From: Gallaecimonas xiamenensis 3-C-1
Lineage (GTDB): Bacteria > Pseudomonadota > Gammaproteobacteria > Enterobacterales > Gallaecimonadaceae
Reading direction: 5' to 3'
DNA: 64,000 bases
NCBI RefSeq assembly: GCF_000299915.1
Contig: NZ_AMRI01000003.1
Coordinates: 1-64,000, forward strand
Position 1 is the first letter of the stretch. Each line of letters begins with the position of its first letter. This document shows, piece after piece, positions 50,254 through 61,391 of the stretch. Below the pieces are notes generated by a model. The model was given only the letters and a program-made list of their open reading frames with translations, was not told the origin of the DNA and searched no databases. Made by a program: the position numbers and the translations under genes.

Positions 50254-50287
50254 GTGTGGTGTCTGGCACTGGACCAGATGGCGACAC
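50254..50287 (+). promoter_or_regulatory. Stem-loop in the rpmE leader (possible L31 autoregulation site)
   Basis: Outer GTGT/ACAC (50254-50257, 50284-50287) and inner TCTGG/CCAGA (50262-50266, 50274-50278) around a 7-base loop, within the leader of about 80 bases. In E. coli L31 represses its own translation through its leader; that this element does so is inference. Confidence 0.45.
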
Positions 50288-50306
50288 GGCCCAATGAGGT
50301 AATCCC

Positions 50307-50522
50307 ATGAAAGACGGTATTCATCCTAACTACGTTGAAATCACCGCTACCTGCACCTGCGGTAACGTGATCAAAACCAAATCCACCATGGCCAAAGACA
50401 TCAACCTGGACGTCTGTGGCGCCTGTCACCCTTTCTACACTGGTAAGCAGAAAGAAGTGAATACCGGTGGCCGTGTTGACAAGTTCAACAAACGTTTCGC
50501 GGTTCTGGGCGGCAAGAAGTAA
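50307..50522 (+). CDS. rpmE: Ribosomal protein bL31
   Basis: 71 residues. [20 protein letters not shown] with the zinc ligands Cys16, Cys18, Cys37 and Cys40 ([15 protein letters not shown]): the zinc-containing C+ form, which also serves as a zinc store. The C-terminus [11 protein letters not shown] is conserved. It stands alone with promoter, structured leader and terminator. Confidence 0.99.
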   Translation: MKDGIHPNYVEITATCTCGNVIKTKSTMAKDINLDVCGACHPFYTGKQKEVNTGGRVDKFNKRFAVLGGKK

Positions 50523-50538
50523 GCTCCCCTTTACCGAC

Positions 50539-50568
50539 AAAAAAGGCGCCCTTGGGGCGCCTTTTTTT
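50539..50568 (+). terminator. rpmE terminator
   Basis: A-tract, GGCGCCC, TTG loop, GGGCGCC, seven T. Confidence 0.88.
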
Positions 50569-50667
50569 ATGGGTGGTCGGATATATCTTTTTCACCAGAA
50601 CGTGCGACACTTCACAAAGCCTAGCGCCGAATTCCTACACTCAAACCCTACGAATGTTGCACCCATT

Positions 50668-51909
<1,242 letters not shown>

Positions 51910-51943
51910 GCCGAAAGGGCTAGCCTGTTTGGCTTTTCGTTAG

Positions 51944-51971
51944 AGCCGGCCTTTCTGGGCCGGCTTTTTTA
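51944..51971 (+). terminator. Malic enzyme terminator
   Basis: AGCCGGCC, TTTCTG loop, GGCCGGCT, TTTTT. Confidence 0.85.
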
Positions 51972-52032
51972 TTATTGCCGTTTTAAACAGCTGATCTGAA
52001 AAGAGAAAGTACATTCTCTATATGAATATCCA

Positions 52033-52059
52033 GGGTGTTCTAGTGGTCAATAAACACCC
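52033..52059. promoter_or_regulatory. Inverted repeat upstream of the second subtilase
   Basis: GGGTGTT at 52033-52039 and AACACCC at 52053-52059, 13 bases apart, about 100 bases before the protease gene in an AT-rich stretch. A smaller repeat GAGAA / TTCTC lies just before it at about 52003-52018. Possible operators; no regulator is known. Confidence 0.35.
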
Positions 52060-52155
52060 ATTCGCGTCACAAAATCCGACTTTTGTTAAAACTTTGTGTC
52101 CCGCCTTGGCTAGGGTTTTCTTGCCTGGAATGGCAATCACTAAGAGAGGACACCC

Positions 52156-53709
52156 ATGAACAAAAGGATCTTGGTGGCAGGAGCCACTTCACTTTTTGCC
52201 CTGTCCGCCGTGAGCGGCGCCGTCGCCGCCTCACTCAAAGACGACCTCACCATCAAGCCCGCCGAAGAAGGGCGCTACATCATTAAATACAAAGCCCCTA
52301 ACCCCCTGAGCAAGGACCTGGCCGCCAAGAGCGTCACCGGGCCCATGGCCCAAGGGCAGTTCAGTGTGCAGGCCGCAGAAGCGCTGCTGGCCAAGGCCGA
52401 TGCCAAAGCCATCATGCACCTGTCCAAGGCGGCGGTCAGTGTTGCCCAGCTCAATGCCAAGCAACTGGCACTGTTGAAAAAAGACCCGGCAGTGGAATAC
52501 ATCGAAGTGGACCCCAAGCGCCACCTGATGGCCGAACAGGTGCCTTACGGCATCACCATGGTCCAGGCTGATCAGTTGTCCGACTCCGCCATTGCCAACC
52601 GCAAGGTCTGTATCGTCGATACCGGTTATTCACTGGGCCATGAAGATCTGCCCAATTCCGGTATTACCGGCAACGACGGTTACGGCGGCTATGACACCGG
52701 CAACTGGTATGACGATGGTAACGGCCACGGCACCCATGTGGCGGGCACCATTACCGCCATCGGCGGCAACAATGTGGGTGTGGTGGGGGTCAGCGACTCG
52801 GGCAACATCGGCCTGCACATCGTCAAGGTGTTCAACAACAGCGGCAACTGGGCCTACGGGTCCGATCTGGTGGCGGCCATCCAGCAGTGTGAAGCGGCCG
52901 GGGCCAACGTGATCAGCATGAGCCTGGGCGGCGGCGGTTCTTCCACCACCGAGCGCAACGCCATGGACAGCGCCTACAACGACGGGGTGTTGATCGTGGC
53001 GGCAGCGGGCAATGACGGCAACTCCAGCCTGTCCTACCCGGCGTCCTACAACAACGTGGTGTCGGTGGCGGCGGTAGACAGCAGCGGCACCCGCGCTTCT
53101 TTCTCCCAGTACAACAGCCAGGTGGAGATCTCCGGCCCCGGGGTTGGTGTGCGCTCCACCGTGCCCGGTAACAGCTACGCCAACTACTCAGGCACCTCCA
53201 TGGCCACCCCCCATGTGTCAGCGGTAGCGGCCCTGGTGTGGAGCCTCCATACCCAGTGCTCCAACGCCGACATCCGGGCTGCCCTCAATGCCACAGCCCA
53301 GGACAAGGGCAGTGCCGGCCGTGACAACTACTACGGCTACGGTATCGTCAAGGCCAAGGCGGCCCACGACTACCTGACCGCCAACGGCTGTGGCGGCGGT
53401 ACCACCCCTCCGGGTAACGGTGGCAGCATCAGCAACCTGTCTGCCAGCACCGGTAACTGGAACTACCACAGCGTGGCCATTCCGTCCGGCACCAGCAGCC
53501 TGACCGTCACCATCAGTGGCGGCAGCGGCGACGCGGATCTGTATACCCGCTTCGGTGCCCAGCCCACCACCAGCAGCTGGAGCTGTCGCCCCTATCTCAA
53601 CGGCAACAGCGAAACCTGCACCATCAGCAACCCCAGTACCGGTACCTGGTACTTCGGGGTGCGGGCCTACAGCAGCTACAGCGGCGTGACCCTGAGCTGG
53701 AGTTACTGA
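52156..53709 (+). CDS. Secreted S8 subtilisin-like protease with C-terminal PPC domain
   Basis: 517 residues. Signal peptide to about residue 25 (FALSAVSGAVAA), I9 prodomain to about 132 (GRYIIKYKAPN, VEYIEVDPKR), then the subtilase domain with Asp155 (CIVDTGYSLGHEDL), His191 (GNGHGTHVAGT) and Ser348 (SGTSMATPHVSA). A glycine-rich linker (CGGGTTPPGNGG) leads to a bacterial pre-peptidase C-terminal (PPC) domain: GGSGDADLYTRFGAQPT, SETCTISNPSTGTWYFGVRA. PPC domains are usually removed after type II secretion. It is related in layout to extracellular proteases of Pseudoalteromonas and Shewanella. It stands alone. Confidence 0.94.
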   Translation: MNKRILVAGATSLFALSAVSGAVAASLKDDLTIKPAEEGRYIIKYKAPNPLSKDLAAKSVTGPMAQGQFSVQAAEALLAKADAKAIMHLSKAAVSVAQLNAKQLALLKKDPAVEYIEVDPKRHLMAEQVPYGITMVQADQLSDSAIANRKVCIVDTGYSLGHEDLPNSGITGNDGYGGYDTGNWYDDGNGHGTHVAGTITAIGGNNVGVVGVSDSGNIGLHIVKVFNNSGNWAYGSDLVAAIQQCEAAGANVISMSLGGGGSSTTERNAMDSAYNDGVLIVAAAGNDGNSSLSYPASYNNVVSVAAVDSSGTRASFSQYNSQVEISGPGVGVRSTVPGNSYANYSGTSMATPHVSAVAALVWSLHTQCSNADIRAALNATAQDKGSAGRDNYYGYGIVKAKAAHDYLTANGCGGGTTPPGNGGSISNLSASTGNWNYHSVAIPSGTSSLTVTISGGSGDADLYTRFGAQPTTSSWSCRPYLNGNSETCTISNPSTGTWYFGVRAYSSYSGVTLSWSY

Positions 53710-53722
53710 TAACCCCAGAACG

Positions 53723-53752
53723 AAAAACGCGGCCCTTGGGCCGCGTTTTTTT
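53723..53752. terminator. Bidirectional terminator of subtilase and metJ
   Basis: AAAAACGCGGCCC, TT, GGGCCGCGTTTTTTT; the metJ stop lies on its right edge. Confidence 0.85.
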
Positions 53753-54071
53753 AGTCTTCGTAAAGGTCCGGTATTTCCAGTCCCAGGTCTTTCATCGCCT
53801 GCTTGGCGCTCTCCGGGATATCGTCAGGCCTGTCTTTGCGCAGGTCCTCGTCCCCGGGCAGGGGCTGGCCGGTAAAGGCGTGCAGGAAGGCTTCGCACAG
53901 CAGTTCAGAGTTGGTGGCGTGACGCAGGTTGTTGACCTGGCGACGGGTCCGCTCGTCGGTCAGGATCTTCAGAACCTTGAGGGGGATGGAGACGGTGATC
54001 TTTTTGACTTGTTCGTTTTTCTTGCCGTGTTCAGCGTAGGGGCTGATGTACTCGCCGTTCCATTGAGCCAT
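53751..54071 (-). CDS. metJ: Methionine repressor MetJ
   Basis: 106 residues (E. coli 105). [40 protein letters not shown] (the ribbon strand KKITVSIP that reads the met box), [20 protein letters not shown], then [12 protein letters not shown]. Binds tandem 8-bp met boxes with S-adenosylmethionine as co-repressor. Divergent from metB; its own promoter (TTGACT, 16 bases, TACAAT) abuts the shared met-box array, so it is probably autoregulated. Confidence 0.98.
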   Translation of the reverse strand: MAQWNGEYISPYAEHGKKNEQVKKITVSIPLKVLKILTDERTRRQVNNLRHATNSELLCEAFLHAFTGQPLPGDEDLRKDRPDDIPESAKQAMKDLGLEIPDLYED

Positions 54072-54105
54072 GAGAGTGCCTTAGACCTTTCTTTTATTGC
54101 AGGAA

Positions 54106-54133
54106 ATTGTACCCCCTTGGAAGGGACAGTCAA
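54106..54133 (-). promoter_or_regulatory. Predicted metJ promoter
   Basis: On the minus strand TTGACT at 54133-54128, 16 bases, TACAAT at 54111-54106: 5 of 6 matches in each box. The leader is about 35 bases. Confidence 0.7.
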
Positions 54134-54147
54134 TCTCGCCTTATTTT

Positions 54148-54192
54148 AGACGTCTAAACATCTTGACGCCTAAAAGTGTAAGCGGCTAACCT
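54148..54192. promoter_or_regulatory. MetJ operator (five tandem met boxes) and metB promoter
   Basis: Contiguous 8-mers from 54148: AGACGTCT (perfect), AAACATCT, TGACGCCT, AAAAGTGT, AAGCGGCT, scoring 8, 6, 6, 5 and 5 of 8. A TTGACG at 54163-54168 with TAACCT at 54187-54192 (18-base spacer) would put the metB -35 inside the array, so bound MetJ blocks it. The array also lies 15 bases upstream of the metJ -35. Confidence 0.85.
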
Positions 54193-54213
54193 AGGGCCAT
54201 CTGAGGGTCAAAA

Positions 54214-54239
54214 CGGCCCCTGGCCGGCCTCAGGGGCCG
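54214..54239 (+). promoter_or_regulatory. Hairpin in the metB leader
   Basis: CGGCCCCTG, 8-base loop, CAGGGGCCG: a perfect 9-bp stem between the predicted start of transcription and metB, without a T-tract. May act on translation or mRNA stability. Confidence 0.4.
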
Positions 54240-54271
54240 CTTCACCAGCTTTCTGCACGAGGAATACGTGG

Positions 54272-55429
54272 ATGAGTAACAGCCAAAGCACCAACGCCGT
54301 TCGCGCGGGCATCGACACTGATCATCAGTTCAACGCAGTGGTGCCGCCGCTGTACCTGTCCACCAACTACCGTTTCCACGATATCCACACCCCGGCCCAA
54401 TACGACTACACCCGTTCCGGCAACCCCACCCGGGACCTGCTGGGCCAGGCCATTGCCGACTTGGAAGGGGGCGCCAGGGGGGTTATTACCGCCACCGGCA
54501 TGGGCGCCGTAACCCTGGCCCTGCAACTGCTCAGCCCCGGCGACACCCTGGTGGTACCCCACGACTGCTACGGTGGCTCCTGGCGCCTGTTCAACGCCCT
54601 GGCCAAGAAGGGCAGCTTCAAGCTGTTGTCCATCGACCAAGGTGATGCCCAGGCACTGGCCCAGGCCCTGGCCGAAAACCCCAAGCTGGTGTGGGTGGAA
54701 ACCCCCTCCAACCCCCTGCTGCGAGTGGTGGACGTGCAGGCTATCTGCGAGCAGGCCCATGCCGTCGGCGCCCTGGTGCTGGTGGACAACACCTTCCTGT
54801 CCCCCATAGGCCAGCAGCCCCTGGCCCTGGGCGCCGACCTGGTGCTCCATTCCACCACCAAGTACCTCAACGGCCACTCCGACGTGGTGGGGGGCGCCGT
54901 GGTGGCCAAGGACCAGGCCCTGGGGGACGAACTGGCCTGGTGGGCCAACTGCATCGGCATCACCGGTGCCCCCTTTGACGCTTTCCTGACCCTGCGTGGC
55001 CTGCGTACCCTGGCGGCCCGTTTCCGCATCCACGAAGAGAACGCCCAGCAACTGGTGGCCTGGCTCGATGCCCAGCCGGAAGTGGCGGTGATCAACTACC
55101 CCGGCCTTGCCAGCCACCCCGGCCATGAGCTGGCCAAGCGCCAGCAAAAAAGCTTCGGCGCCATGTTCAGCGTGGAATTCAAGGCCGACGTGGCCGCCCT
55201 TGGCCGCTTTGTCTCCCGCCTCAAGCTGTTCAGCCTGGCCGAGTCCCTGGGGGGTGTCGAGAGCCTGGTGGCGGTACCTGCCACCATGACCCACGCCGCC
55301 ATGAGCCCCGAGGCCCGCCAAGCCGCAGGCATAGGTGACGGTCTGCTGCGTTTCTCCGTCGGTATCGAAGACGCCGCCGACCTCATTGCCGACCTGGCCC
55401 AGGCCTGGCCTGCCCTCAAGGGCGAATAA
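54272..55429 (+). CDS. metB: Cystathionine gamma-synthase
   Basis: 385 residues (E. coli 386). PLP-dependent transsulfuration enzyme: the cofactor lysine is Lys197 in LHSTTKYLNGHSDVVGG; YDYTRSGNPTRDLLGQAIAD and ETPSNPLLRVVDVQAI are family motifs. It joins O-succinylhomoserine and cysteine to cystathionine. Its start follows GAGG with a spacing of about 10 bases. metL follows after 49 bases, which contain a GC-rich hairpin (AGCCGGG/CCCGGCT, 55439-55457). Confidence 0.96.
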   Translation: MSNSQSTNAVRAGIDTDHQFNAVVPPLYLSTNYRFHDIHTPAQYDYTRSGNPTRDLLGQAIADLEGGARGVITATGMGAVTLALQLLSPGDTLVVPHDCYGGSWRLFNALAKKGSFKLLSIDQGDAQALAQALAENPKLVWVETPSNPLLRVVDVQAICEQAHAVGALVLVDNTFLSPIGQQPLALGADLVLHSTTKYLNGHSDVVGGAVVAKDQALGDELAWWANCIGITGAPFDAFLTLRGLRTLAARFRIHEENAQQLVAWLDAQPEVAVINYPGLASHPGHELAKRQQKSFGAMFSVEFKADVAALGRFVSRLKLFSLAESLGGVESLVAVPATMTHAAMSPEARQAAGIGDGLLRFSVGIEDAADLIADLAQAWPALKGE

Positions 55430-55478
55430 CGCCGCCCCAGCCGGGCCCGGCCCGGCTTCGCAGTCTCAAGGTGAACTG

Positions 55479-57680
55479 ATGCGACATATCCATAAATTCG
55501 GCGGCTCCAGCCTGGCAGACGCCGACTGTTATCTGAAAGTGGCGGCGCTGGTGCGCCGCCATTGTCAAAAGGGCGATCTGGTGGTGGTGTCCGCCTCCGG
55601 CGACACCACCGATCTGCTGCTAAACCTCAGCCCCCAAAGCCTGCCGGCCCTGGCGGGCCATCAGCGCGCCCTGCTACAAGGGGTGGAAGACGCCCCCCTG
55701 CAGGCTCGCCTCGAGGCCGCCCTGGCCGAAGACCTGGCCGCCATCGAGCAGGCCCTGGCCCAGGGCCAGGGCAACAGCGACTGGCTGCTGACCTTTGGGG
55801 AGATCTGGTCGGCCCGGTTGCTGGCCGGCCTGCTAGGCGCCCGCTTCCTGGACGCCCGGGAATTCCTGGTGATTGAAGGTGGCCTGGTGCAGCCGCAAAG
55901 CCGCGAGCGCCTCAAGGCCCTGGTCACAGAAGAACTGACGGTGGTCACCGGCTTTATCGGCGCCGACAGTGCCGGCCAGACCCGCACCCTGGGCCGTAAC
56001 GGTTCCGACTACAGCGCCACCCTGGTGGGGGGCTTTTTGGAAGCGGCCTCGGTCACCATCTGGACCGACGTATCCGGTATCTACACCGCCGACCCTCGCA
56101 AGCTGGAAGGGGCCTATACCCAGAGCCAGCTGGCCGGCAATGTGGCCACCGAACTGGCCCGCCTGGGCTCGCCGGTACTGCATCCTCGCACCCTGACCGC
56201 CCTGGACCTGACCCGCCAGCAGCTCTTTATCCGCTGCACCTTCGCCCCAGACGAAGGGGGCACTCGCATCAGTACCGAGCGGGCCAACAAGAACCTGGCC
56301 AGCCTCACCTGGCGCCAGGGTATCTACCGTTGCCAGCTCAGCGCCGCCAATCCGGCCCTGCAGGCCCAGGCCTACGCCGTAGAAGAAGGCGGCCTGGTGC
56401 TGTACCTGCCCTTTGCCCATGGCGACAACGCCGAACAGCTGACCCTGCTGGCCCTGGTGGGCCAGGGCCTCGATTGGCAGAGCCCGGCTGGCCAGGCCCT
56501 GGCCAATGTGGCCCAGCAAGGGGGCCTGGTGCACCAGGCCAAGGGCCCGGACGGCCTGTCGTTGATCGCCTTTATCCGCCAGCTGCCGGCCAAGCCGCTG
56601 CTGGCGCGACTTCATGACCAGCTCTTTGCGGTGGGGGTGGTGGTGCTGGGCCTTGGCAATATCGGCGGCTGCTGGCTGGACGGCTTTGCCCCTCGCCTCA
56701 AGGACAGGCTGCGCCTTTATGGCCTGGCCAACTCCAAGCAACAGCTCTTTGACTTGAACGGCATCGCCCCCGGCAACTGGCGCAGCGAGTTTGCCCAGCG
56801 CGGCGAGCCCCGTGTCGAAGGTGACTTGCTGGCGGCCTTCAAGCAGGCGCCCTTTGCTCATTTGCTGCTGCTGGATCTGACCGCCTCCAAGGCGGTGGCC
56901 CAGCAGTATCCCCAGTGGCTCAACGCCGGTATCCACCTGGTCAGCGCCAACAAGCAGGCGGGTTCGGCACCCCTGGGGGAATACGATCGCCTCCACGTCA
57001 CCCTGCGCCAGAGCGGGCGGCGCTGGTTCTACAACACCACGGTCGGTGCCGGTTTGCCGGTGCAGGCCGCCATCCGCGACCTCCTGGGCTGCGGTGACGA
57101 CCTGGAAGGGGTGGGGGGCATCTTCTCCGGCACCCTGTGCTGGCTGTTCCAGAATTTCGACGGCACCAAGCCCTTCTCGGAGCTGGTAAAAGAAGCCCAC
57201 GCCAAGGGCTTTACCGAGCCGGACCCAAGGGACGACCTCAACGGCCTGGACGCCGCCCGCAAGCTGCTTATCCTGGCCCGCGAAGCCGGCTGGCGATTGG
57301 AGCTGGATAACATCCATATCGACAACCTGGTGCCCGAGCACCTGCGTGACATCAGCCGTGACGAGTTCTTTGCCCGCCTCGATGAGCTGGACGCGCCCCT
57401 GCTGGCGGCCCTCAACGGCGCCAAGGCCCAGGGCAAGGTACTGCGCTATATCGGCAACCTGCGCCAGGAAGCGGACGGTTTTAGGGCGACAGTGGGCCTG
57501 GAGGCGCTGGATGCCAGCCATCCCTTTGCCAGCCTCACCCCTGGTGACAACATTTTTGCCATCCAGAGCCGCTACTACCGGGAAAACCCGCTGATCATCC
57601 GTGGCCCTGGGGCCGGCCCCCATGTGACGGCGGCCGGGGTGCAGTCGGACGTGATCCAGCTGCTGGCCTGGCTTGCCTGA
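55479..57680 (+). CDS. metL: Bifunctional aspartokinase II / homoserine dehydrogenase II
   Basis: 733 residues. The N-terminal kinase begins MRHIHKFGGSSLADADCYLK, with TLGRNGSDYSATLVGGFLEA and VSGIYTADPRKL. An ACT-containing middle (about 290-390) is followed by the dehydrogenase: VVVLGLGNIGGCWLDGF, LVSANKQAGSAPL, YNTTVGAGLPVQAAIRDLL, FSGTLCWLFQNFDG and TEPDPRDDLNGLDAARKLL. It catalyses the first and third steps from aspartate to homoserine. Operon with metB, as in E. coli, which supports MetL rather than ThrA. The start at 55479 fits the family; AAGGTGA is upstream. Confidence 0.95.
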   Translation: MRHIHKFGGSSLADADCYLKVAALVRRHCQKGDLVVVSASGDTTDLLLNLSPQSLPALAGHQRALLQGVEDAPLQARLEAALAEDLAAIEQALAQGQGNSDWLLTFGEIWSARLLAGLLGARFLDAREFLVIEGGLVQPQSRERLKALVTEELTVVTGFIGADSAGQTRTLGRNGSDYSATLVGGFLEAASVTIWTDVSGIYTADPRKLEGAYTQSQLAGNVATELARLGSPVLHPRTLTALDLTRQQLFIRCTFAPDEGGTRISTERANKNLASLTWRQGIYRCQLSAANPALQAQAYAVEEGGLVLYLPFAHGDNAEQLTLLALVGQGLDWQSPAGQALANVAQQGGLVHQAKGPDGLSLIAFIRQLPAKPLLARLHDQLFAVGVVVLGLGNIGGCWLDGFAPRLKDRLRLYGLANSKQQLFDLNGIAPGNWRSEFAQRGEPRVEGDLLAAFKQAPFAHLLLLDLTASKAVAQQYPQWLNAGIHLVSANKQAGSAPLGEYDRLHVTLRQSGRRWFYNTTVGAGLPVQAAIRDLLGCGDDLEGVGGIFSGTLCWLFQNFDGTKPFSELVKEAHAKGFTEPDPRDDLNGLDAARKLLILAREAGWRLELDNIHIDNLVPEHLRDISRDEFFARLDELDAPLLAALNGAKAQGKVLRYIGNLRQEADGFRATVGLEALDASHPFASLTPGDNIFAIQSRYYRENPLIIRGPGAGPHVTAAGVQSDVIQLLAWLA

Positions 57681-57695
57681 ATATAAGTAATTGAT

Positions 57696-57722
57696 AAAAC
57701 CCGCCTTTTGGCGGGTTTTTTT
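57696..57722 (+). terminator. metBL terminator
   Basis: AAAACCCGCC, TTTT loop, GGCGGGTTTTTTT. Confidence 0.85.
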
Positions 57723-57746
57723 ATGGCTTCTTTTTGCGATCGCGCC

Positions 57747-57822
57747 TTGACCTTGGGAAAAAGATCGTTATTCTAGCCATATAGACGGCTAAACATCTTT
57801 AGATCTAAACATCTAGATATCC
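57747..57822 (+). promoter_or_regulatory. metE promoter and MetJ operator
   Basis: TTGACC at 57747-57752, 16 bases, TATTCT at 57769-57774. Met boxes run in phase directly downstream: AGCCATAT (57775), AGACGGCT (57783), AAACATCT (57791), TTAGATCT (57799), AAACATCT (57807), AGATATCC (57815). The array covers the start of transcription, so MetJ would block initiation. Confidence 0.8.
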
Positions 57823-57835
57823 AAGGAAGAACAAC

Positions 57836-60106
57836 ATGGCTCTTACCCACTCTCTCGGTTTTCCCCGCGTCGGCCGCCGCCGCGAACTCAAATTTGCCCT
57901 GGAGGCCTACTGGTCCGGTGACAGCAGCGAAGCGCTGCTGCAACAGGCCGCCGCCCAGGTACGCCAGTACAACTGGCAGGTCCAGCAGGGCCTGGACTTT
58001 GTCCCCGCCGGCGACTTCACCCTCTATGACCATGTGCTGGACACCGCCGTACGCCTGGGCGCCGTGCCCGAGCGCTTCAAGGCCGATGAGCCGGCCATCA
58101 CCACCTATTTTCGCCAGGCCCGTGGCCGCGCCCCCGGTGGCCAGGACGTACCGGCCCTGGAAATGACCAAGTGGTTCAACACCAACTATCACTACCTGGT
58201 GCCGGAACTGGCCGACGACCAGCAATTCAGCCTCAATGTCGATGAGCAGCTGGCGCAAATCCGCGAAGCCCGCGCTGCTGGCCACAAGGTCAAGCCGGTG
58301 CTGGTGGGGCCTGTTACCTTCCTGTACCTGTCCAAGCAGCGCGAAGGGGCAGACCAGCGCCTGAGCCACCTGCCCAAGCTCATCAACGCCTACAGCCAGT
58401 GGCTGGACAAGCTGGCCGCCGAAGGCATCGAATGGGTGCAGATAGACGAGCCGCTGCTGGTCACCGACATCTCCAGCGACTGGCAACAGGCGCTGCAAAC
58501 CGCCTACCAGGCCCTGAGCGAGGCGCCAGTGAAAATCCTGCTGGCCAGCTACTTCGGTACCCTTGGCAACAACCTGGCCCTGGCCACCAGCCTGCCGGTG
58601 GCGGGCCTGCATATCGACGCCGTGGCCGGCCGTGCCCAGCTGGGCGTGGTGGACAAGGCCTGGCCCGAGGACAAGGTGCTGTCGGTGGGTATCGTCAATG
58701 GCCGTAACGTTTGGCGCACCGACCTGCGCGCTGCCATCGACAGCCTCAAGGCCATCGGTGAGCGCCGTGGCAACCAGCTGTGGGTGGCGCCGAGCTGCTC
58801 CTTGCTGCACAGCCCGGTGGACTTGGCCCAGGAAGACCAGCTGGATGATGAACTGAAATCCTGGCTGGCCTTCGGGGTGCAAAAAGTCGAAGAAGTGCAG
58901 CTGATTGCCAAGGCCCTTAACGAAGGGGAGGGCGCCATCGGCGAAGCCCTGGCCGCCTCCGACGCCGCCGCCGCTGCCCGTAAGTCGTCCAAGCGTATCC
59001 ACAGCGACACTGTTGCCAAGCGGGTTGCCGCCATTACCGGTAATGACAGCCAGCGCCAAAGCGCCTTTGGTGACCGTATTGCCAAGCAGCGCGAATACCT
59101 GAAATTGCCCGCTTACCCCACCACCACCATCGGTTCTTTCCCGCAGACCCCCACCATCCGTGGCCTGCGCCGCGACTGGCGGGCCGGGCGCCTCAGTGAG
59201 CCGCAATACCGCGAGGCCATCTCCAAGGAAATAGAAGCGGTTATCCGCGAGCAAGAAGCCCTGGATTTGGACGTGCTGGTACACGGCGAAGCCGAGCGTA
59301 ACGACATGGTGGAGTACTTCGGTGAGCTGCTGGACGGCTTTGCCTTCACCCGCTTTGGCTGGGTGCAAAGCTATGGCTCGCGCTGCGTCAAACCGCCCAT
59401 CATCTTCGGGGATGTCAGCCGCGCCCAAGCCATGACGGTGGAATGGGCCGCCTTCGCCCAAACCCTGACCGACAAGCCGGTCAAAGGCATGCTCACCGGC
59501 CCGGTGACCATCCTTGGCTGGTCCTTCCCCCGCGACGATATCGAGCTCAAGACCATAGCCCAGCAAATCGCCCTGGCGCTGCGCGACGAGGTGGTGGATC
59601 TGGAGCAAGCGGGGATCAAGGTCATCCAAATCGACGAGCCGGCCTTCCGTGAGCTGCTGCCGCTGAAATTGGCCGACCAAAGCGCCTACTTCGACTGGGC
59701 GGTGGAGGCTTTCCGCCTGTCGGCGGCCGGGGTGGCGGACGACACCCAAATTCACACCCACATGTGTTATTCGGAGTTCAACGCCATCATCGACGCCATC
59801 GCTGCCCTGGATGCGGACGTGATCACCATCGAAACCTCCCGCAGCGCCAACGAACTGCTGGACGTGTTCCGTGAATACGCCTACCCCAACGAGATTGGCC
59901 CTGGCGTCTACGACATCCACAGCCCCCGCATTCCGTCGGTGGACGAGATGGCGGCGCTTATCCAGCGGGCCGAGGCCTATATCCCGGCCGAGCGGATCTG
60001 GGTTAACCCGGACTGCGGCCTGAAAACCCGGCGCTGGGACGAAGTCAGGCCAGCCCTGAAGAACATGGTGGACGCCGCCAAGCAGCTGCGCAGCCAGGTG
60101 GCCTGA
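57836..60106 (+). CDS. metE: Cobalamin-independent methionine synthase
   Basis: 756 residues (E. coli 753). Two related barrels: N-terminal [20 protein letters not shown], and the catalytic half from [20 protein letters not shown]. Zinc ligands His642 and Cys644 (HTHMCYSEF) and Cys727 (NPDCGLKTR) sit one residue later than in E. coli. [20 protein letters not shown] is the homocysteine-binding region. It methylates homocysteine from 5-methyltetrahydrofolate (polyglutamate) without B12. AAGGAAG lies upstream of the ATG. Single gene under its own met-box array. Confidence 0.98.
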   Translation: MALTHSLGFPRVGRRRELKFALEAYWSGDSSEALLQQAAAQVRQYNWQVQQGLDFVPAGDFTLYDHVLDTAVRLGAVPERFKADEPAITTYFRQARGRAPGGQDVPALEMTKWFNTNYHYLVPELADDQQFSLNVDEQLAQIREARAAGHKVKPVLVGPVTFLYLSKQREGADQRLSHLPKLINAYSQWLDKLAAEGIEWVQIDEPLLVTDISSDWQQALQTAYQALSEAPVKILLASYFGTLGNNLALATSLPVAGLHIDAVAGRAQLGVVDKAWPEDKVLSVGIVNGRNVWRTDLRAAIDSLKAIGERRGNQLWVAPSCSLLHSPVDLAQEDQLDDELKSWLAFGVQKVEEVQLIAKALNEGEGAIGEALAASDAAAAARKSSKRIHSDTVAKRVAAITGNDSQRQSAFGDRIAKQREYLKLPAYPTTTIGSFPQTPTIRGLRRDWRAGRLSEPQYREAISKEIEAVIREQEALDLDVLVHGEAERNDMVEYFGELLDGFAFTRFGWVQSYGSRCVKPPIIFGDVSRAQAMTVEWAAFAQTLTDKPVKGMLTGPVTILGWSFPRDDIELKTIAQQIALALRDEVVDLEQAGIKVIQIDEPAFRELLPLKLADQSAYFDWAVEAFRLSAAGVADDTQIHTHMCYSEFNAIIDAIAALDADVITIETSRSANELLDVFREYAYPNEIGPGVYDIHSPRIPSVDEMAALIQRAEAYIPAERIWVNPDCGLKTRRWDEVRPALKNMVDAAKQLRSQVA

Positions 60107-60125
60107 GCCACAGTTCCCCAAAACC

Positions 60126-60148
60126 AACCCGCCTGATGGCGGGTTTTT
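60126..60148 (+). terminator. metE terminator
   Basis: AACCCGCC, TGAT loop, GGCGGGTT, T-tract. Confidence 0.85.
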
Positions 60149-60159
60149 TGTTTTTTTGC

Positions 60160-60219
60160 TTGATTTAGCCGTCTAAACGGCTAACATGCAACTTTAGACG
60201 TCTAAACGTATAAACGTCT
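60160..60219 (+). promoter_or_regulatory. metF promoter and split MetJ operator
   Basis: TTGATT at 60160-60165, 16 bases, TAACAT at 60182-60187. Two met boxes, AGCCGTCT and AAACGGCT (60167-60182), fill the promoter spacer; three more, AGACGTCT, AAACGTAT and AAACGTCT (60196-60219), follow the start of transcription. The two groups are 13 bases apart and out of 8-base phase. Confidence 0.8.
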
Positions 60220-60224
60220 TTTGA

Positions 60225-61151
<927 letters not shown>

Positions 61152-61158
61152 TCCCCCC

Positions 61159-61182
61159 AGCCGGCCTTGGCCGGCTTTTTTG
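61159..61182 (+). terminator. metF terminator
   Basis: AGCCGGCC, TT, GGCCGGCT, TTTTT. Confidence 0.85.
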
Positions 61183-61273
61183 TGACCGCGATCAGCTATT
61201 GGCTGAAAGACACTTCGGCTTAGCGACCAATGGCCGCTGACGCACGACCAGGGTCGGCCGCTCTAAGGCATCC

Positions 61274-61338
61274 CGGTGGCCAAGGGTGTATGGTCCCAAT
61301 GGCGGTGCGCCAACCTCTATAGCCATTCTTGGCCACCG
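61274..61338 (+). other. Long imperfect inverted repeat / structured RNA candidate
   Basis: CGGTGGCCAAG at 61274-61284 pairs with CTTGGCCACCG at 61328-61338, and AATGGC at 61299-61304 pairs with GCCATT at 61322-61327. The right arms are contiguous, giving 17 bp with a one-sided 14-base bulge. A further near-palindrome AGCGACC/GGCCGCT lies just before, at about 61219-61235. It sits in the 240-base gap between metF and the M61 gene; nothing else is seen there. Confidence 0.45.
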
Positions 61339-61391
61339 CCCACCAATAACAAGCGGCGCCCCAAGGCGCCCCAGCTGATGGGAGATCCTCC

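Noticed and set aside
61183-61391. Insertion sequence remnant
   Set aside because: There are inverted repeats, but no transposase piece and no target duplication was found.
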